Assembly: GCA_022575985.1 (NCBI GenBank)
Contig: JAKSXM010000137.1
Location: 19,548,001-19,612,000 of the forward strand
Reading direction: 5' to 3'
DNA from: Anagrus nilaparvatae
Taxonomy: Eukaryota > Arthropoda > Insecta > Hymenoptera > Mymaridae
DNA length: 64,000 nucleotides
Within the stretch, counting starts at the first letter, position 1. The number at the start of each line of letters is the position of its first letter. Shown piece after piece: positions 47,152 to 61,570 of this stretch. The notes below the pieces were generated by a model. It was given only the letters and a program-made list of their open reading frames with translations, did not search any database and was not told where the DNA came from. Both the position numbers and the translations under genes were made by a program.

Positions 47152-50100
47152 GTGACGTAGGCAAAAACGAGCTAAAAAATTTTGAAAATGACCTTAATTT
47201 TTTAAAAATATTAATTATGTCATCAGATTTATTTTTAATTGTTTTATTATAGGGTCGTTAAGTACTCCAAATTGTGAATTAAATATAGAGAGTTTAATTT
47301 TATATTATTTCAATTTAAATTTTGTCTTACTTTGAAATTAGGTTCCTTAAAAAGTAATTACAAAAAGATTAGTGTATATTTTATAATTAACAACACTAAA
47401 ATTAATCTTTTAATTATAACTACACAAAATTTTTATTAAAGACTTAATTAATTTTATGTTAGTTATGAATAATTTTTGTATTTAATCATCAAATTAGAAT
47501 ATAATTTTATTGAGTCTTTTGGTAAAATTTTATGGTTCCATAGAATCAAAATTAAGAGCGAAATATTTATAATATGGTGGTATATTGTGATATTGGAGGG
47601 TTCAGAATTTTACTGTATTTAACATCAAATGAATGATACTACATATTTTAGAGTGACATTTTTGTTTCCACTTGAAAAAATTCTACACAATCACTAAGTA
47701 CTTGCACAACATAATTTATTATTTTTTTGATTTTACCTATAAGATAGAGATTTACATGAAATATCATTAGAAGGTGTCCAACCTTATCAAAATTAGATCA
47801 TTTAAGTTTTAACCCAAAAATTGATTACAAACTCTGAAAGTCAGAAAAAAAATTATTTTTAGAATTCACAGATTTTATCACGTAATTGCTTAATTTAAAC
47901 AAAAAACAACTACATAATTAATACTTAATTTTTTCTTAACAAAAAAAAACAATGTAACGTACATAATTACAAGATTGTATAACAAAAAATCTTATTAATT
48001 ACTTAAAAAACCTCGCATACAAAATTTTTCTTCAACGAAAGCAACAGTTTAAAAAAAAAAGGTTTTTTTTTAATATTCTAAAATCAGAAGTTACAATATT
48101 AAACTTAAGTCGAGTATTGTAGTGTACCTTAACCGGTTTTTTTCATCGTATCTCCGACGATGACTCACCTTTCTCCCTTTTTATACACATAAAGAACAAC
48201 TTCAGTATATATATATATATATACATCAAGTGCATTTCCTGTCCTGTAAACTAACACATCACATACAAACCTAAAACTCTTCTTTTTTTTTTTGCATGTA
48301 CACAATCTTTCGTTTCATTTCTTTCTTTTTTATCGTCTGGTTTTATACAAAGCAACATGAGATGTACTATTAAATAAGATAAAGAATATTATATTAACCA
48401 ATGGATTGAATGCAGTTAACAATACAGAAATAAATTTTTATTTAAAAATTTTGATTTTAAAAAAAATCACTTGTTGCATAATTTTTAAATTAATATTTGA
48501 AAACTTATAAGAAATTTTTGACATCCGGTGAAGTTTCTGGTGTTGTATTGGTTAAAAATAAAGGATAGAATCTTGTAATAATACTTTCTTTGGCTTGATT
48601 TACGGTTGACACTACACGAGTTATCGTTTTATACCAAATAAGTGTAAAAAAACCAAAAAGTACTACAACAGCAGCTTACTGAAATTTTATATATAAAAAA
48701 TAGAAGTTAAACGTGATGTAACTTTTTTTATTTGTGCTTCAATTTCTTCGACTATGTTCTTTAGTACTTTTTTTTAGACGAATCGATATAAAAAAAAAGT
48801 GGTTTATGTAGTAGTAAATAAAATATAAAACAAACAACAAAATGCAATACACGCATCTTAAGGTGAAATTTTTCTTTCTAAGGTTCTTTTCCGGTTTCTT
48901 TAACTTTAACAAATTGACAATCTTTTAAGTTTTGTTAAATTTAGTTTACTTTTTTATTGGAAATAATGGAATTTAATTCTTTTGTAATTCGTTTTGTGAT
49001 CATTTTTTGGAAATTAAGTATTGATTATCTAGACCAAATAAATGCGCAATGTTTTATTGGAGGGCAAGAGGTTCAAAACATGTTTAATTTAGTTAATAAA
49101 AAAGTAAAATAAAATAAAAACGTTGATTCCAACTAAAAAGTCAAGCATATTTTTCTGTATCATGAATTTCAATAGATTTTGAGTCATTTATCGAGGCGAT
49201 GTAACAAATAATTCTCAATGCTACAGTATTCTGACTTGCCTTCAATTAAATATACGAATTAAATTGAATAAATCAAAAATCTGTAACTTATATTTTTATA
49301 TCTTGTCAGTAAATGAGGAAAAACTACCAGTCTTTGAAATTATTACTGTTAGTTGTAGAAAAGAGGCTATTCAGTTTGTTAGACCTGAAATTATAATGAC
49401 AGGCTTTGAACTTTCAATCACTGACTCATTTCAGTGTAAAAATCTGCTTATTTCATTTACGACAGAACTCATGATGAAAGTCTGTACAAATTACATATGC
49501 AACGTTGGAAATGATTAAAGACTTGTAATAATCACTGCTCTATGTGATTTAGTTTTTGTTTCATTGGACGATTCGATTAAAGGACGAATTCTACGAGGTA
49601 ATAATTTTGCTAAGAGTTTTATCCTAAAAATTGAAGATATAGTCCACGTTAATTGTTCCTAACATAGGATCGAGAATAAAATAATTTGGATGATTGTTAT
49701 TTGTGTAGAAATCTAGGAATTCGAATAAGAGAATTGGCACAAGACAAACGAGATTTTACTGACAATGATCCAGCAACTTTACTGAGCTAATAAACACAGA
49801 AAATTCAAACTCTATCACAGTAAATAAAAGAAAATAAACTTCAAGCAAATTAATCAGATTATTTGCAAGTCATTGACCATTTCAATTCTCATGAAACTTA
49901 AAATTCTATTTAAAAAACAAATAGATTTTCACAAAATTTAACACCTTTCAAAAAACAAACAAAAATTTCAGAAAGAATCAATTCAAAATTAGGTACTACT
50001 TCAAGTCTTCATAATATAAAATTCAATCTGCAGTTTGTCTTCTAATTTATTTCTTTGTCCAATATTCATTTATCATTTCATAATTTTAACTTTTTTTACT

Positions 50101-53059
50101 CTAACTCTTTAAAATGATATAAGTCAAATTTTTATTTATGACTTTTTGATGACTTTGGCAAAAAAAAAGTGTATTATTATTTTATACCCACCTTTAATTT
50201 ATCTGAATCATCAAAAATTTATTGAGGCGAGCATAATATTTTTTTATTTCGTGTTTATCAATTATGTTTTTTTTATTAATTTTATATTCAATACATTGAA
50301 ATAAAAAAACAATATTAAAATTAATGAATAATAAAATACAAAAAAAAAAAAAAAATAAAATTGATTTTTATTATTCTCTAGTAATAATAACGTTAAAAAA
50401 CTACGTACGTGTTTATATGCATAAATATTTGATTATTTTTGGGGATAAATTGAAAATTTTAATTAATTAAATAATGGAAAAATTTTATCAAAATAAAATA
50501 AAATATTTTTTTTTGAAAAATTTTTTAATTAATCAATTTAAAAAAAAAATATAATCTGTTGTTATTGAAAATAATTTCAATATATATGGGTGATTTCGTG
50601 GAACTTTTGGATTTTTTATAAATTTTATTGCACTTAACTTGGATATTTTTGGTGATTGATTAATGTAGAACTTTTTAACTGCGTAGGATTGCTGTAAGTC
50701 TTTCCATTCAACAGCGCTAAAGATACTTGCAAAATTTCCATAAATTAGTGTAAAATCACCAGTTTCCTAAAAACTGATTACCAAAACAAAAAAATGTTCG
50801 CCCTAAAATCACCCCAAAAAAATTTTTCAAAAAAATTCAAAACCATTACAGACTCCCTCATATAAAATTTTAACTGCATAGAAAATAGCAATCTTTACAT
50901 AGCTTAAAGCAAAATACATACTACGCAAATCAAATTGTACATTTCACTCAATATATTTCACTTCCTATATTATACACACACACAAAGATAATATCACGTT
51001 GCTGTGTAGCAGTTTAGTAATACTCTATAACAACATCACCCCACGGCTAAAAAATACGGGAGGCCAATTTTTTTTATTATTTATATTGAGTCTATTTGCT
51101 GTTGCAGTATAAACTCTTTTTTATTTTTTTATTATAAACCTGGTATTTATATCCGTCGTTTGATTTCGTTTAATATATATATATATGAAATTTTTTTTTA
51201 TCCAATATATATATATTGCAAATATTTTGTGCATTATTAAAAAAAAAATGTTGTTTTTAATCGATTTTATTAAAATAAACTGAAAAAAAACAATATTTTT
51301 GAATTATTATGCACATTTATGATGTCCATTTTAATATGTTGTTTTTTATTGAAAGATTTATATTTTTATGAATATTTATGATTTTGTATATTAGTTTTGT
51401 AGTTAATTAAAAAATGTTTGATTAGTGAATATTCGATAGAAAAAAGTTGCTTTTAACCATGAAATTTTAGCTCCTGGAATAAATTCTAAATAAAGACACC
51501 AACTTCCAAAATAATTAAATTTTACAGCGTGTACCTATGGTATAAAAAATTAAAAAATAGACTATCATACTAAATTTTTTGGCCAATTTTACGTCCCAGA
51601 ATCCAAAAAAAAAAAAACATAAACAAACTCCAGCCTCACACACACACAGTAAAAACATAATTTTTCGATTTATATTCAAAAATTTAATTGTTGAATGATA
51701 ATTTTTTAATTACACAATAACCACAAAAAACAATTAAAAAAGTAAATTAATATAAATTAAAAATTTAAATTCACAAAAATTACTAATAAATTAATTCATA
51801 CAACATGATTACAAAAAAATTCAAGTGGTTTATGTCAAGTAGTAAAAGTATATATAACTTAAAAATATCTAGGTGAATAGTTTTTTAGGGCTTCAGGATG
51901 ACTTGGCACATTATTTAAAGATTTTAAGTAAAACTTTTAAAAGTCATGAATTCTTACATTTATTTATTTAGTTTGTATCATATAATTCAATTAATTTTAA
52001 ATTAATTCAACAAGAATTAATATCATTTTTCAACATTACAGAACATAGCTAACCCCTTTTTCTTATAAAAGATTACATGTGTTATTATTCCACATGGTTA
52101 AATTTGAAATTTTCTAGAGTTAAATCTATGTTTTTGAACAATAAAGAGATTTCAATTTACCTATTCAAAATTTTAGCCATTGAATTTTCTGGAAAATTTA
52201 CTTCATGGGTTACAATATTTTATAAACCATATTTGTGTATTAAGTTTTCTCTCTGTGTCTTCTTTTAAATCCTGTTTTACGTGCAAAGGGGTGAATCTTT
52301 TTGTATCATTTCTATATTTTAAATTTCCCTTATGCGACAGATTTTTAACTCGAATCTACAGTTTATAAAAGTGTAAAATAAGTTTTACAATTTTAATTTT
52401 TGATTATTTTTTAGGGAAAACAGTATTTGTGTTTTTTCTGACAGAAGCTTTTTAAAGCTTATAATTAAGTAATGTTTAAGCTTGTTTTTCAAGTTATTGA
52501 GTTTTCTTTATTTATGATTAATTGTACTTAAAGCAAGTCTTTAATCGTCTTAGTTTCTTTGATTTTTCTCAAGAATGTCTCCGAGAATTTCGTTTCTAAA
52601 AGTAAGTAAACATTGAAGGAAGTTAGAAAATAAGAGCACTTGTTGTATCAATAATTTATTAAACTTGACTTCATGAGTTCTCCGAAAATCTTATTTTCGT
52701 TTCTAGGAAACTTTTTGCATTAAAATCTTTAGCTCTTACTTTAGTAATAATGAGTTCAACAGTTATGGGCTTTTGTTATTATTTTTTTCTGACAGAGGTC
52801 AATTAAATTATGCAATGATAACTGAATTTAGGAAATATATGTTAAGAAGTTTACTTTCAACTACACGTAAACTTGCGTTATATTTTAATTAAATATTGTA
52901 ATTTGCAAAAGAAAAAAACCTTATCATTTGGTCCTTCGAGCAGGAAAATTTTATTTTTTAATGAATGCACCTGATCACGTCCGTAATATCGTTCTTTTCT
53001 CGACATTTTTTGGTACTAAACTTATTATAAATAGCGAAACATAAATAACCGAATAAAAC
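47152..53059. other. AT-rich non-coding DNA, probably intronic
   Basis: No gene recognised. It contains a TA microsatellite at 48206-48222, shorter TA runs near 51172-51185 and a more complex stretch at 49100-49900. That stretch includes an 84-codon frame (49264-49518) with no recognised domain and may be a worn transposon. Confidence 0.45.
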
Positions 53060-53113
53060 CAGCGGTGGTTCCAGCGGGTATCTTCCTTAAAAAAATTTTT
53101 GGATCCGCCGCTG
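53060..53113. mobile_element. 54-bp hAT-like miniature relic
   Basis: The ends CAGCGGTGGTTCC and, inverted, CAGCGGCGGATCC are 13-bp imperfect inverted repeats of the CAG...GGCGGATCC type known from hAT transposons. The flanks AATAAAAC (53052-53059) and CACAAAAC (53114-53121) agree at 6 of 8 positions, as expected for an aged 8-bp target duplication. The interior is only about 28 bp, so nearly everything between the ends is gone. Confidence 0.6.
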
Positions 53114-56100
53114 CACAAAACCGCGTTTGAATGGTAAAAACGTACCAAAAGGACGAAATTTTCGCACAGTATATTTTTTGGAATTAAGTAATCAGTGAGT
53201 TTTATTCAAATAGCCGAGAAACATTTTTAGGATTTAATTTTCTTGGTAATAGGAGCGGATTCTTCAAAACTTTGCGATTTAAGAGGTGCTAAGCTACGCA
53301 CATCAAAAGATTAATGGTGAAAAAACTATAAAAAATAATATTTTACCATGCGTACTATTAAACAACTCTAATACAATTTTTATTAAAAAAATAGCAAAAA
53401 TCAATTACAATATACCGTTTATTACTTTAGCAAAAAAAATATATATAAAATTACGGTTTTAGATATTATTTGTTAATGGATTTTATTTATTATTGCACGA
53501 TTGTTAAAATATATAAATAAAAATCTTGAATTGTTCAATATATATTTTTATCTCCATTAAAGAAATTTTTGCTTGAGTAAATTTTGATATAAATAAAATA
53601 AAAGAAAAAAAAAATAAAAAAAAAAAAAAATTGTTTTGACCACAGAAACGCTTGATCAATTTGCACTAGAAAATAAAGCGAAACGTAATACCACAAATTG
53701 CAATTCAAGAGAAATAAATCGATTTAGATCTTTTTGAACATGTTTATTAGTAATAATAATAATAAAAAACAAAAGAAATATACACCACGTTTTAATGCTT
53801 TAAAATCCATGATATAAAATTTTGATGATTTTAAAAAATTGTAATTTCATTCATATTGACATTGGTTACGCGAGTTACTTTTTTTAATTCAATCAAGTTA
53901 ATGTAAATTTTTCCAGTATTAAAAAAATCCATTTTTTAAAATCTATCATAAAGTATATAAATATGTATCTAATTTGTGGCTTTTTAGTTGAACAATATTA
54001 CATAGGCGAATGTTTCCTATAAATAAGGTTTCGCTAATAGAAACAATGCACCATACTATAAAATGGACAATATATGCATACCAAAATTGTATAATAATAA
54101 TAATAATAATAATGAGAGAATATATAGATCGAAAATCGAGCAGTTTAGTTAAACCAAAACTATCACATTGCGTGGTTTTAAACCGTTGGTGTGTTGTTGT
54201 GTCAGGTTATATTATGTTTATACGTAAATTTGTACACGATTGGTCCTATTGGAATTTATGGAATTTTGTTGTTCTTATGTAAATATACCTATTTTCACCT
54301 AGCTGAAAATTTATATGACTTTTTTTTTTCTAAAAAAACTTGTTTTTTATTTGGTACCAATTGTGTACAGGTGTATTTTAGGGTGGATGTGGTTTTAAAA
54401 TTGAGCTTATTTTTTGGAATTTTCGGCTGCTAAAGCATTTTTTAAAAGAAAATTTAAAATATATTTGATTCCATGAAACTTCACCTCAAGCAGAAAAAGT
54501 TCATCCTTAAAACAATATTCTCCTTGCTGGACTCGAGAAACCACTGTGTATCATCAGCAGCCAATTTTATTTAATTAAAAAATTTACATCATTGCAATAT
54601 TTTCAGAGCTGAATTTACTATTTATTGAAAATATAATGTTTTTATATTCGCTTCCTGGATATTAAAAAACCTTTTTAAAATTGAAATTGAAATTCAACAG
54701 AAATTCTTTTTTAATGCAGCTTTTATTTACAAAAAAGTAAAGAATTTTTTTATTCAACAGTTTATTCAATATTTTTTCAATTATTTATTGATAAAACAAT
54801 TTATTACAAATAAATTAAAAAAAAAAATACCTGGAATTGAATAAAAATTCAGTATCAATTAAATTTTCAACAAAAAAATTTTTTTATTATCTGATTAAAA
54901 AATATATTTGATAAAAAAGAAATACCTAGAATTATACAATAGAGAATTAACAACAAGTTTATTAATGGAAAATTGATTAAATGTTTGATAATCAATGGTC
55001 TGTAACATATTCAATTCCAATTAACTCTTGTTTTGGGATTTACTAGGTTTCAATACACATATATATATATGATTATTTTAAAAGTAATATTCTTATATAA
55101 TAACACACACATACACACATATAATGTACCGATAATTTTAATTAAAGCAAGGAAATTCAAAATGTGTATGGTTAAAATCCAGGGCACAATATTCTATTCT
55201 ATTCTAATGTACGCACATTTACGCATATATATATATATATATATATTCACTAAAATTATACAATAGATTTTCTGGAATGTATGTTTGTGGTAAGCTTGAA
55301 AACTCAACATAATTACTGTGTTTTGCTGGCTTTGTTTCTCAACAATTTATATTAAAATTAGAAGCAATTCGTAAATTGAATGAACGTCATGTGTATAAGG
55401 GATGATGATAATATCTATTCTATCTTTCATATGTGTAATATACACCGATTTAAATTTTTTATATTATTGAAAATTAACATTTTCATACGAATTAATTTCG
55501 ATTAATTTTGTTTTAATTATTTTAATTGAAAGCTCGTCATATATTATCAAAATATGCATTCAACGAATATTTTATGATTGTTTTTCGAAAATTGGTATCA
55601 ATTGAAATGAAGATTCCTGATTTCTGAATATAAGTTTAGTTTTAATTGGAATCTTTGGGCCTCAAGATAGATTTGCTGTTCAAGTGACCAAAATATAATA
55701 ATTTTGAGCAGACTTTACAAAACTTACTAGCTAAATTTTAACTTACCCTTAAATTTTGAAATTTAGTACTTCAAAAAATGGTTAACCTCAGCTTAATCTA
55801 ATACGTTAAATAAACCACCTTCATTCCACAAAATGAAATTTTGTTATCATTTGATGATTTAATGGCCAAAGAATGCAATTGATACTTATCCTCACTTAAT
55901 AAAAATAAACACTTGTGAGGTTTATAGTTCATATGGGTGTTTTATTTTCTCTTTTGCAGTTGACTGATTTTATTATGATTTCTATTTGTCTTTATCAGAT
56001 ACTTTTTGTTGGATTCAACTATGCATTCGAATTATTTATTGCAATTTAATCTTTGTTATAAAAGCCCAAAACACACAGAGCACACAAATAAAATTTCAAA

Positions 56101-57700
56101 TATATAGTGGATGCTGTTCGTTCCTGATTCCAGGAAGTGCAACCACTTAATTAATTTTAACCTAAATAATACTATAACATTAAATAAATTCAAGGGCATT
56201 TTAGTACAATTTATATTTATTTATTGCAATTTGTAATTTTCAATTTAAAAATCAAAATGAAGTAACTTAACGTATTTACAATCACGAATATATAAAAAAA
56301 TTATTGTTTAATACGTTAGGGTATACGTGTGCAATAAATATTTTTGCAATAAATTCTGTATTTTTATATTAAAAATGCTTAAATCTTTCTCAAAAAGAAT
56401 ATGTTAATAATTTTACAGGGAAAAAAATCAAGTGTAGTACGAAAGCAAAATTGCAATTTTTTAATGATGAATTAATTTTAAGGGATGCTCAGATCTAGTT
56501 TTGCTATATAAATAGGGCTCATTAGAATTTCACTCCAGTAATTTGTTGTATGGGCGAAGTTACAATATTATTAACAGTTTGAATTTACAAGCGAAAAATT
56601 TGCCTGAGTTTTTCTCCTTATTTCCAAGAAACTGCTTGAATATTCAAGTAACGTAACACTTTTTACGTAGTTTTTCAGTTGGTTTTGCAAAAGTGCACTC
56701 ACTGAAAACTACTTCTTAATTAATTTGTTTTAAAACAAATTTAGTAATTTTCCTAATACGCATCTAAAATAAAAAAAACCCATCAATTACAATAAAAATT
56801 ACATTACATTAACATAATAAATCAAATAAAAGAAAAAAAATAATATTACTCTACATTTTACAACAAAAATTGCATAATGTAAATAAAAGCATGTTTATTT
56901 TATTACACACGCAGAAATGCATACTTACAAAAAAAGTATAATATACGTAATTTTTCACTAATCTATGTTCAGTGACCTTAAAGAAAATGTTAAAATTCCA
57001 TAAAAAAAAAGGGAAAATGTTAACTACATAAATATAAAAATAAAAAAAAAATGTGTAGACATCCAGTTCTCTTCACGCTTTCCGAAGACTCGAGCAATGC
57101 AATATGCAACTTCCCGTGGAAGCGTAACGATTTTTCAACAACATTGTGTATATATTTATGAATAATAATATTCTAATAATGCTTTAAAATAAAAAAAACA
57201 GAAACATAACCTTAAAAATAAAAAAAATTCAATTTTATGCAATAGTAATTTTTTAAAAAAAATAAATTTGTCACGAATTTTTAACGTGATATTATTTTAA
57301 AATTTATTATATATACCGAGTTAAAAAATGATAAATCTAGAATAATTTTCTATATTATAATAATGAAGCTAATAAATTTTAAAAATTGAACACTTTTTTT
57401 TTTATAATATAATTTATAACGTAATATTTTAATGATTAAACTTTCACAATTTAATATATTATAAAAAAATATGTTCGTAAAGTGAGAATCTTTTAGGAAA
57501 ATTGCCTACGATATAAATAATAAAATACCTGTTTATGGAAGTGTCATTATTATTATTATTATTAAAATAAATGTTTTTAACTAAAAAAGTAATAATAATA
57601 ATAATAATTTAATACGTGTATGTGAAAATTACAGGTTTATAGATAACAACAAAATTTTTTTTAGTCTTACAATAGTTTTTTTTTTAATGTTGCTTTATAG
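53114..57700. other. AT-rich non-coding DNA, probably intronic
   Basis: No gene recognised. It holds an AAT repeat (54090-54113), a TA microsatellite (55225-55246), ATT and AAT runs near 57547-57609 and a small CpG-containing patch at 57060-57130 (CCGAAGACTCGAGCAATGC). Confidence 0.45.
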
Positions 57701-57784
57701 GTACTACAACCACGTCGACGTCATCCTGAACTGCCAGAGATATCCTCATGAAAGACTGGGAACTCAGTACACAAAATAGCATTG
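57701..57784 (+). other. Candidate exon (MKDWELSTQNSI...)
   Basis: A T-rich tract ending TGCTTTATAG (57691-57700) is followed by GC-richer sequence, GTACTACAACCACGTCGACG and onward. From ATG at 57748 it reads MKDWELSTQNSI plus one base to ATTG/GTATTG (donor at 57785, weak), giving a phase-1 end; an in-frame TGA lies upstream of the ATG. Read as a downstream exon instead, all three frames stop inside it: one gives VLQPRRRHPELPEISS then stop, another gives YYNHVDVILNCQRYPHERLG and four more residues. So it is either an alternative first exon, a last exon, or non-coding. Acceptor good, donor weak. Confidence 0.4.
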
Positions 57785-58679
57785 GTATTGTAGACAATAT
57801 TTTACTTTTTTTTTTTTTAATGATTTTCAGTTTTTATTTTGTACCAAATTTTACTTGTTCTAAATATTAACCGGGGTCAATTTTTTGAATTCACCACCTT
57901 GGGACACCAATTTTGCGAAAATAGTATTCAAATAATTTTATGTATATATTTTACCAAAAAATAGAATTTACTGTATTTATGGCCTTTGAACTAATTTTTA
58001 ATCTCATAGTGTTATTTTTCAACCATGCCCTTACATGTTATTGATGAATTAATATTACATAACAAACGGCAACTGCTACAAATAACATTTTTAAATATTA
58101 AATAAAAATATTTGATTTCTGAGCTAACAATTTGCTTTATTTTTTCAATAAATTGCCCACGTTTCGAAGACCTTCAGTCTTCATTATCAAGGCTAAAAAT
58201 TTACAATATTTTACAATTTTATAAAAACTTTTTTTTTACATAATTCCAAATTTAAAAATTAAACATTACCTTATTAAATATTTTAAAGTAAAGAATATAC
58301 AATATTCTTCACTGAGTAACGATCTTATACTAATCTTTGAGCTTTTAAAAAATTTTACAAGTGCTAGATTTTTTTATACGAAGGAACATAATATAAACAA
58401 AATATAAAGTTTGTAACTCTAACGTACATTTTTAATGACTATTTTTTAATATGAAACTTATTACTCATTATTAAATACTCTGAATCTATAAATTTTCAAA
58501 ATAATTTATTTGTCGGTCCCTAAACTCTTCTATATGATTTTTAACATATATCTAAATGTTCAAGTGCTTTAGGTTTAAAAAATGTTTTATTTAATTTTTA
58601 TTATTTCCAAATGTTAAAGAATTTTTTTTGTATATAAAATTGAATAAAGAATAATTATAATTATTGAGTTCACAATCGT
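57785..58679. other. AT-rich non-coding DNA
   Basis: No gene recognised. A slightly more complex piece lies at 58150-58195 (CCCACGTTTCGAAGACC) without a family signal. Confidence 0.4.
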
Positions 58680-58722
58680 ATTTATAGTATTGTAAACTCA
58701 TTTCTATTGCGAGAAAAATTTT
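58680..58722 (+). repeat. TTGCGAG-family motif, copy 9
   Basis: ATTTATAGTATTGTAAA, then CTCATTTCTATTGCGAGAAA and ATTTT. Confidence 0.75.
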
Positions 58723-59093
58723 ACCTTTAATTTTGAGAACATTGAATATTATTCAAAAAATTCACTAATTTTAAATTCGTTACAAAACTCACCTTCAACA
58801 AATATAAAAAAGATTCATATCAAAAAATTTAAGCTACAATAAAATAAAAGCAAATAAAATTTGATTAAAAAATTAATATAAAAGTTAAAAGATTTAATTA
58901 AAAATATCTTAATTTGAATAGTTAATTTTGATATAATATAACGTTAAATCAGCATACACACACACACATACACACTCTGACTTGTATGTATGAAAAGTTA
59001 ATATATTATTATACAAGCGTTAAAATCTATTTGACAAAGAGAGGGTAAATTTTGTAGAAAATATGTATAGTAGCAAATTGTCTGCGGTGAATC

Positions 59094-59133
59094 ATGATTG
59101 TGAATGGACGTAGAAATGGAAATTCCAGACAAG
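59094..59133 (+). other. Candidate short coding exon (MIVNGRRNGNSRQ...)
   Basis: From ATG at 59094 the frame reads MIVNGRRNGNSRQ plus one base up to CAAG/GTAAAA (donor at 59134), again phase 1. TGA lies in frame two codons upstream, so this would be a start exon. The sequence from about 59072 is less AT-rich than the flanks. A good acceptor (TTTTTTTTAAACAG, to 59230) lies about 95 bp downstream, so a tiny local intron is also possible. Weak evidence on its own; the shared phase with the other candidates is what makes it worth listing. Confidence 0.25.
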
Positions 59134-61240
59134 GTAAAATTGTATATCCGTATATATTTTGCGACATATATGTATATATACATGCAAAACTTTGTTATTG
59201 TTGCATGTTTAAACTTTTTTTTTTTAAACAGGGATTTCATTTATCACAATACATAATACAGTTTTATTTATGCAATGTTGATTAAGTGTAAAGTTGACTA
59301 CTTTATTTTCTTTTGCTTTTAACTTTTGTTTTTGAAGTTTATATTAAAAAACAAACTTTTTTTAATATTATTCTTATATTTAAATTATTTTCTATTTGGT
59401 TATCAGAGTTTAAATTGAATTACTGGGGAAAAATCTACTGATTTGTGCTTGTAATCCTAGCTTACCTAAAATTATACTAATTAGGTACTAATATCTAAGT
59501 GCATCAATTTAATCGCCAGTACAAGTCCACCCATATAAGTCCACCCTATCTTAATTTGCAGAATTTTCAAGACAATTAATTCACAACTAAATTTTGTATT
59601 GTTTTAACGATCTCTTTAGTCAAAATCTTTGATTTTATTATACAAGATAGTTAAAATATTATTGTCAATAATATTTATATTGTATTACTTAAAATCAGCG
59701 CATAAAACTAACTTTATTGGTTGTTTACAAGTCTAGCATAAAAATTTTTACTAACCAATAAACTTACAACATTACAATGTTACGTTAACATTTTAATACC
59801 GAAAATAAACAAGTAATAGTTCATTTTTTTAAAATTAGTGTCGCAATAAATTCAAAAATTCTAGAGTCTTATCAAAAGTGACACAAAAATTATTAAATAA
59901 AACTGTAATTTTTAAAATAAAATAATTTTGAATTATTATATTTCACTGTCAATGTTAAGAAATTAAATAAGCATATTAAATTTACATATAAAGAGAAAAT
60001 AAATTTAATAAAGTAGGTCAATTTTATTTTTTAATAAAATTAAATTAAAGATATAGGAATAAAAATAAAAAAAATTAAACAGATTACTTTTTAATAAAAT
60101 AAAAAGAAGAAATTTACCGTTACCTTATTTATATATTAAAGGTTTAATCGAACAGTATTTAAAATGTTGAAAATTATATTTATTTACAATATATTTTTAT
60201 TAATATACATGTAATATAAATCTATATTAGCTTGGCAGTTATTTTCAAAAGTTACGAGAATTTTTGGTTTCCGGGCGAACTTAGGCGCCTTTAATTATTA
60301 AAATAATAAATTTTCAAAATTGTAACCTTCAAGCACATGGGCTGTCATGAACTTTGAAATCAAGAAATTTTTTTCACTAATTCAACCCCCCCCCCCCCTC
60401 ACAATCCTTGACTTTCATAAAGGAGTTAGTTTTCATTTGCTAAAGCTTCAAATTGAAGTCTGATATTTACTAGATTCTACATATCTTTATTTTAAAAATT
60501 AACTTTATAAATAACTGCCAGTCTAATCTACCTAGATGATTATATATACTTTTTTTACTTTTTTGATAAAATATAACGGTATATAGATACATATAATATT
60601 TATATATTTTTTGATAAAGTCAAACAATAATTCATATATTATTTTGAATTTATAATCAAACGATTCTCTCTTACAAATCTAAAATATATACAAACACGTG
60701 TATAATGTGTATTTCTACGTACTAAAACTTGTATTTAAACACATGAGATTTATATGAATATTGCAAAATATATAATAATAATAATAATATGACTGACTTG
60801 AGGCTATATATTGGCTGCTGTTTTTATTTTTGCAGTTACCTACTGCAACTATACTACTGATAAAAAAAAAAGTTACTATACATAAAACCGGTTAATCGAG
60901 CTTTTTTTTAAATTATTATTAATGTTTATTATATTATGACCGGACGCTGACGTTTTTTGATCTTTATAAGAAAAAAAAACAGAAATAAAGTATATAAATA
61001 AATCTTTCATTTTCTCACTTTTTATTCTTTTTTGTTACAAATAATTTGTAATTTTTGCACAAGAAATGATATATTTATTATGATGCTTGAATTTTAAACG
61101 TTTACTGATATAGCTTGAAGGAATAACGTTGGGTTGTTTTTTTGAGTCTTAAGTCAATTTTACGATACTTCTAAAAATATTAGAGATATATAATTTATCT
61201 TTGGATATTTCTAATCATTGTAATTTTCTATGACTTTTAA
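59134..61240. other. AT-rich non-coding DNA
   Basis: No gene recognised. It contains a run of 13 C at 60386-60398, AAT repeats near 60774-60789 and a small GC patch at 60265-60292 (TTCCGGGCGAACTTAGGCGC). Confidence 0.45.
60386..60398 (+). repeat. C13 homopolymer
   Basis: Thirteen consecutive C, exceptional in a window made mostly of A and T. It lies in otherwise ordinary AT-rich sequence. Confidence 0.9.
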
Positions 61241-61282
61241 AAATTATTCTCGCAAGTGAAATGAATTCAAAAGGGTATAAAA
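61241..61282 (-). repeat. TTGCGAG-family motif, copy 10
   Basis: On the minus strand: TTTTATACCCTTTTGAA, then TTCATTTCACTTGCGAGAAT. It faces away from copy 11; together they bound a 370-bp segment. Confidence 0.75.
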
Positions 61283-61570
61283 TTTGAGCCTCATTATTTA
61301 AACTTCATACGTATTACTGTCTTTTTCCGTCATATTAGTTTATAAAAGATAGCATACTTTATTTACAGAAATAGAGACCTGCAAAAATTCTAAGATTGTT
61401 ACATCGATACAGCAATATAATACATAAGATTTGTCAAGGACAACGTCTAAAAATGCTTACTTTAAACTTTTATTTCATTTAACCTTTAATATTAATAATA
61501 ATAGAAATTTTTTAAAACTAAATAAAACAGCATAATAATCGATTATTATATACTCCAAGTATCTACTTAT

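Noticed and set aside
48165..48185. Minus-strand GAGAAAG/GTGAGT donor with TATAAAAAG just upstream
   Set aside because: The TATA-like box is too close to the donor for a first exon; no supporting exon seen.
59450..59475. Minus-strand TTTTAG/GTAAGC as a second ratchet site
   Set aside because: Pyrimidine tract is poor (many A), so the match is likely chance.
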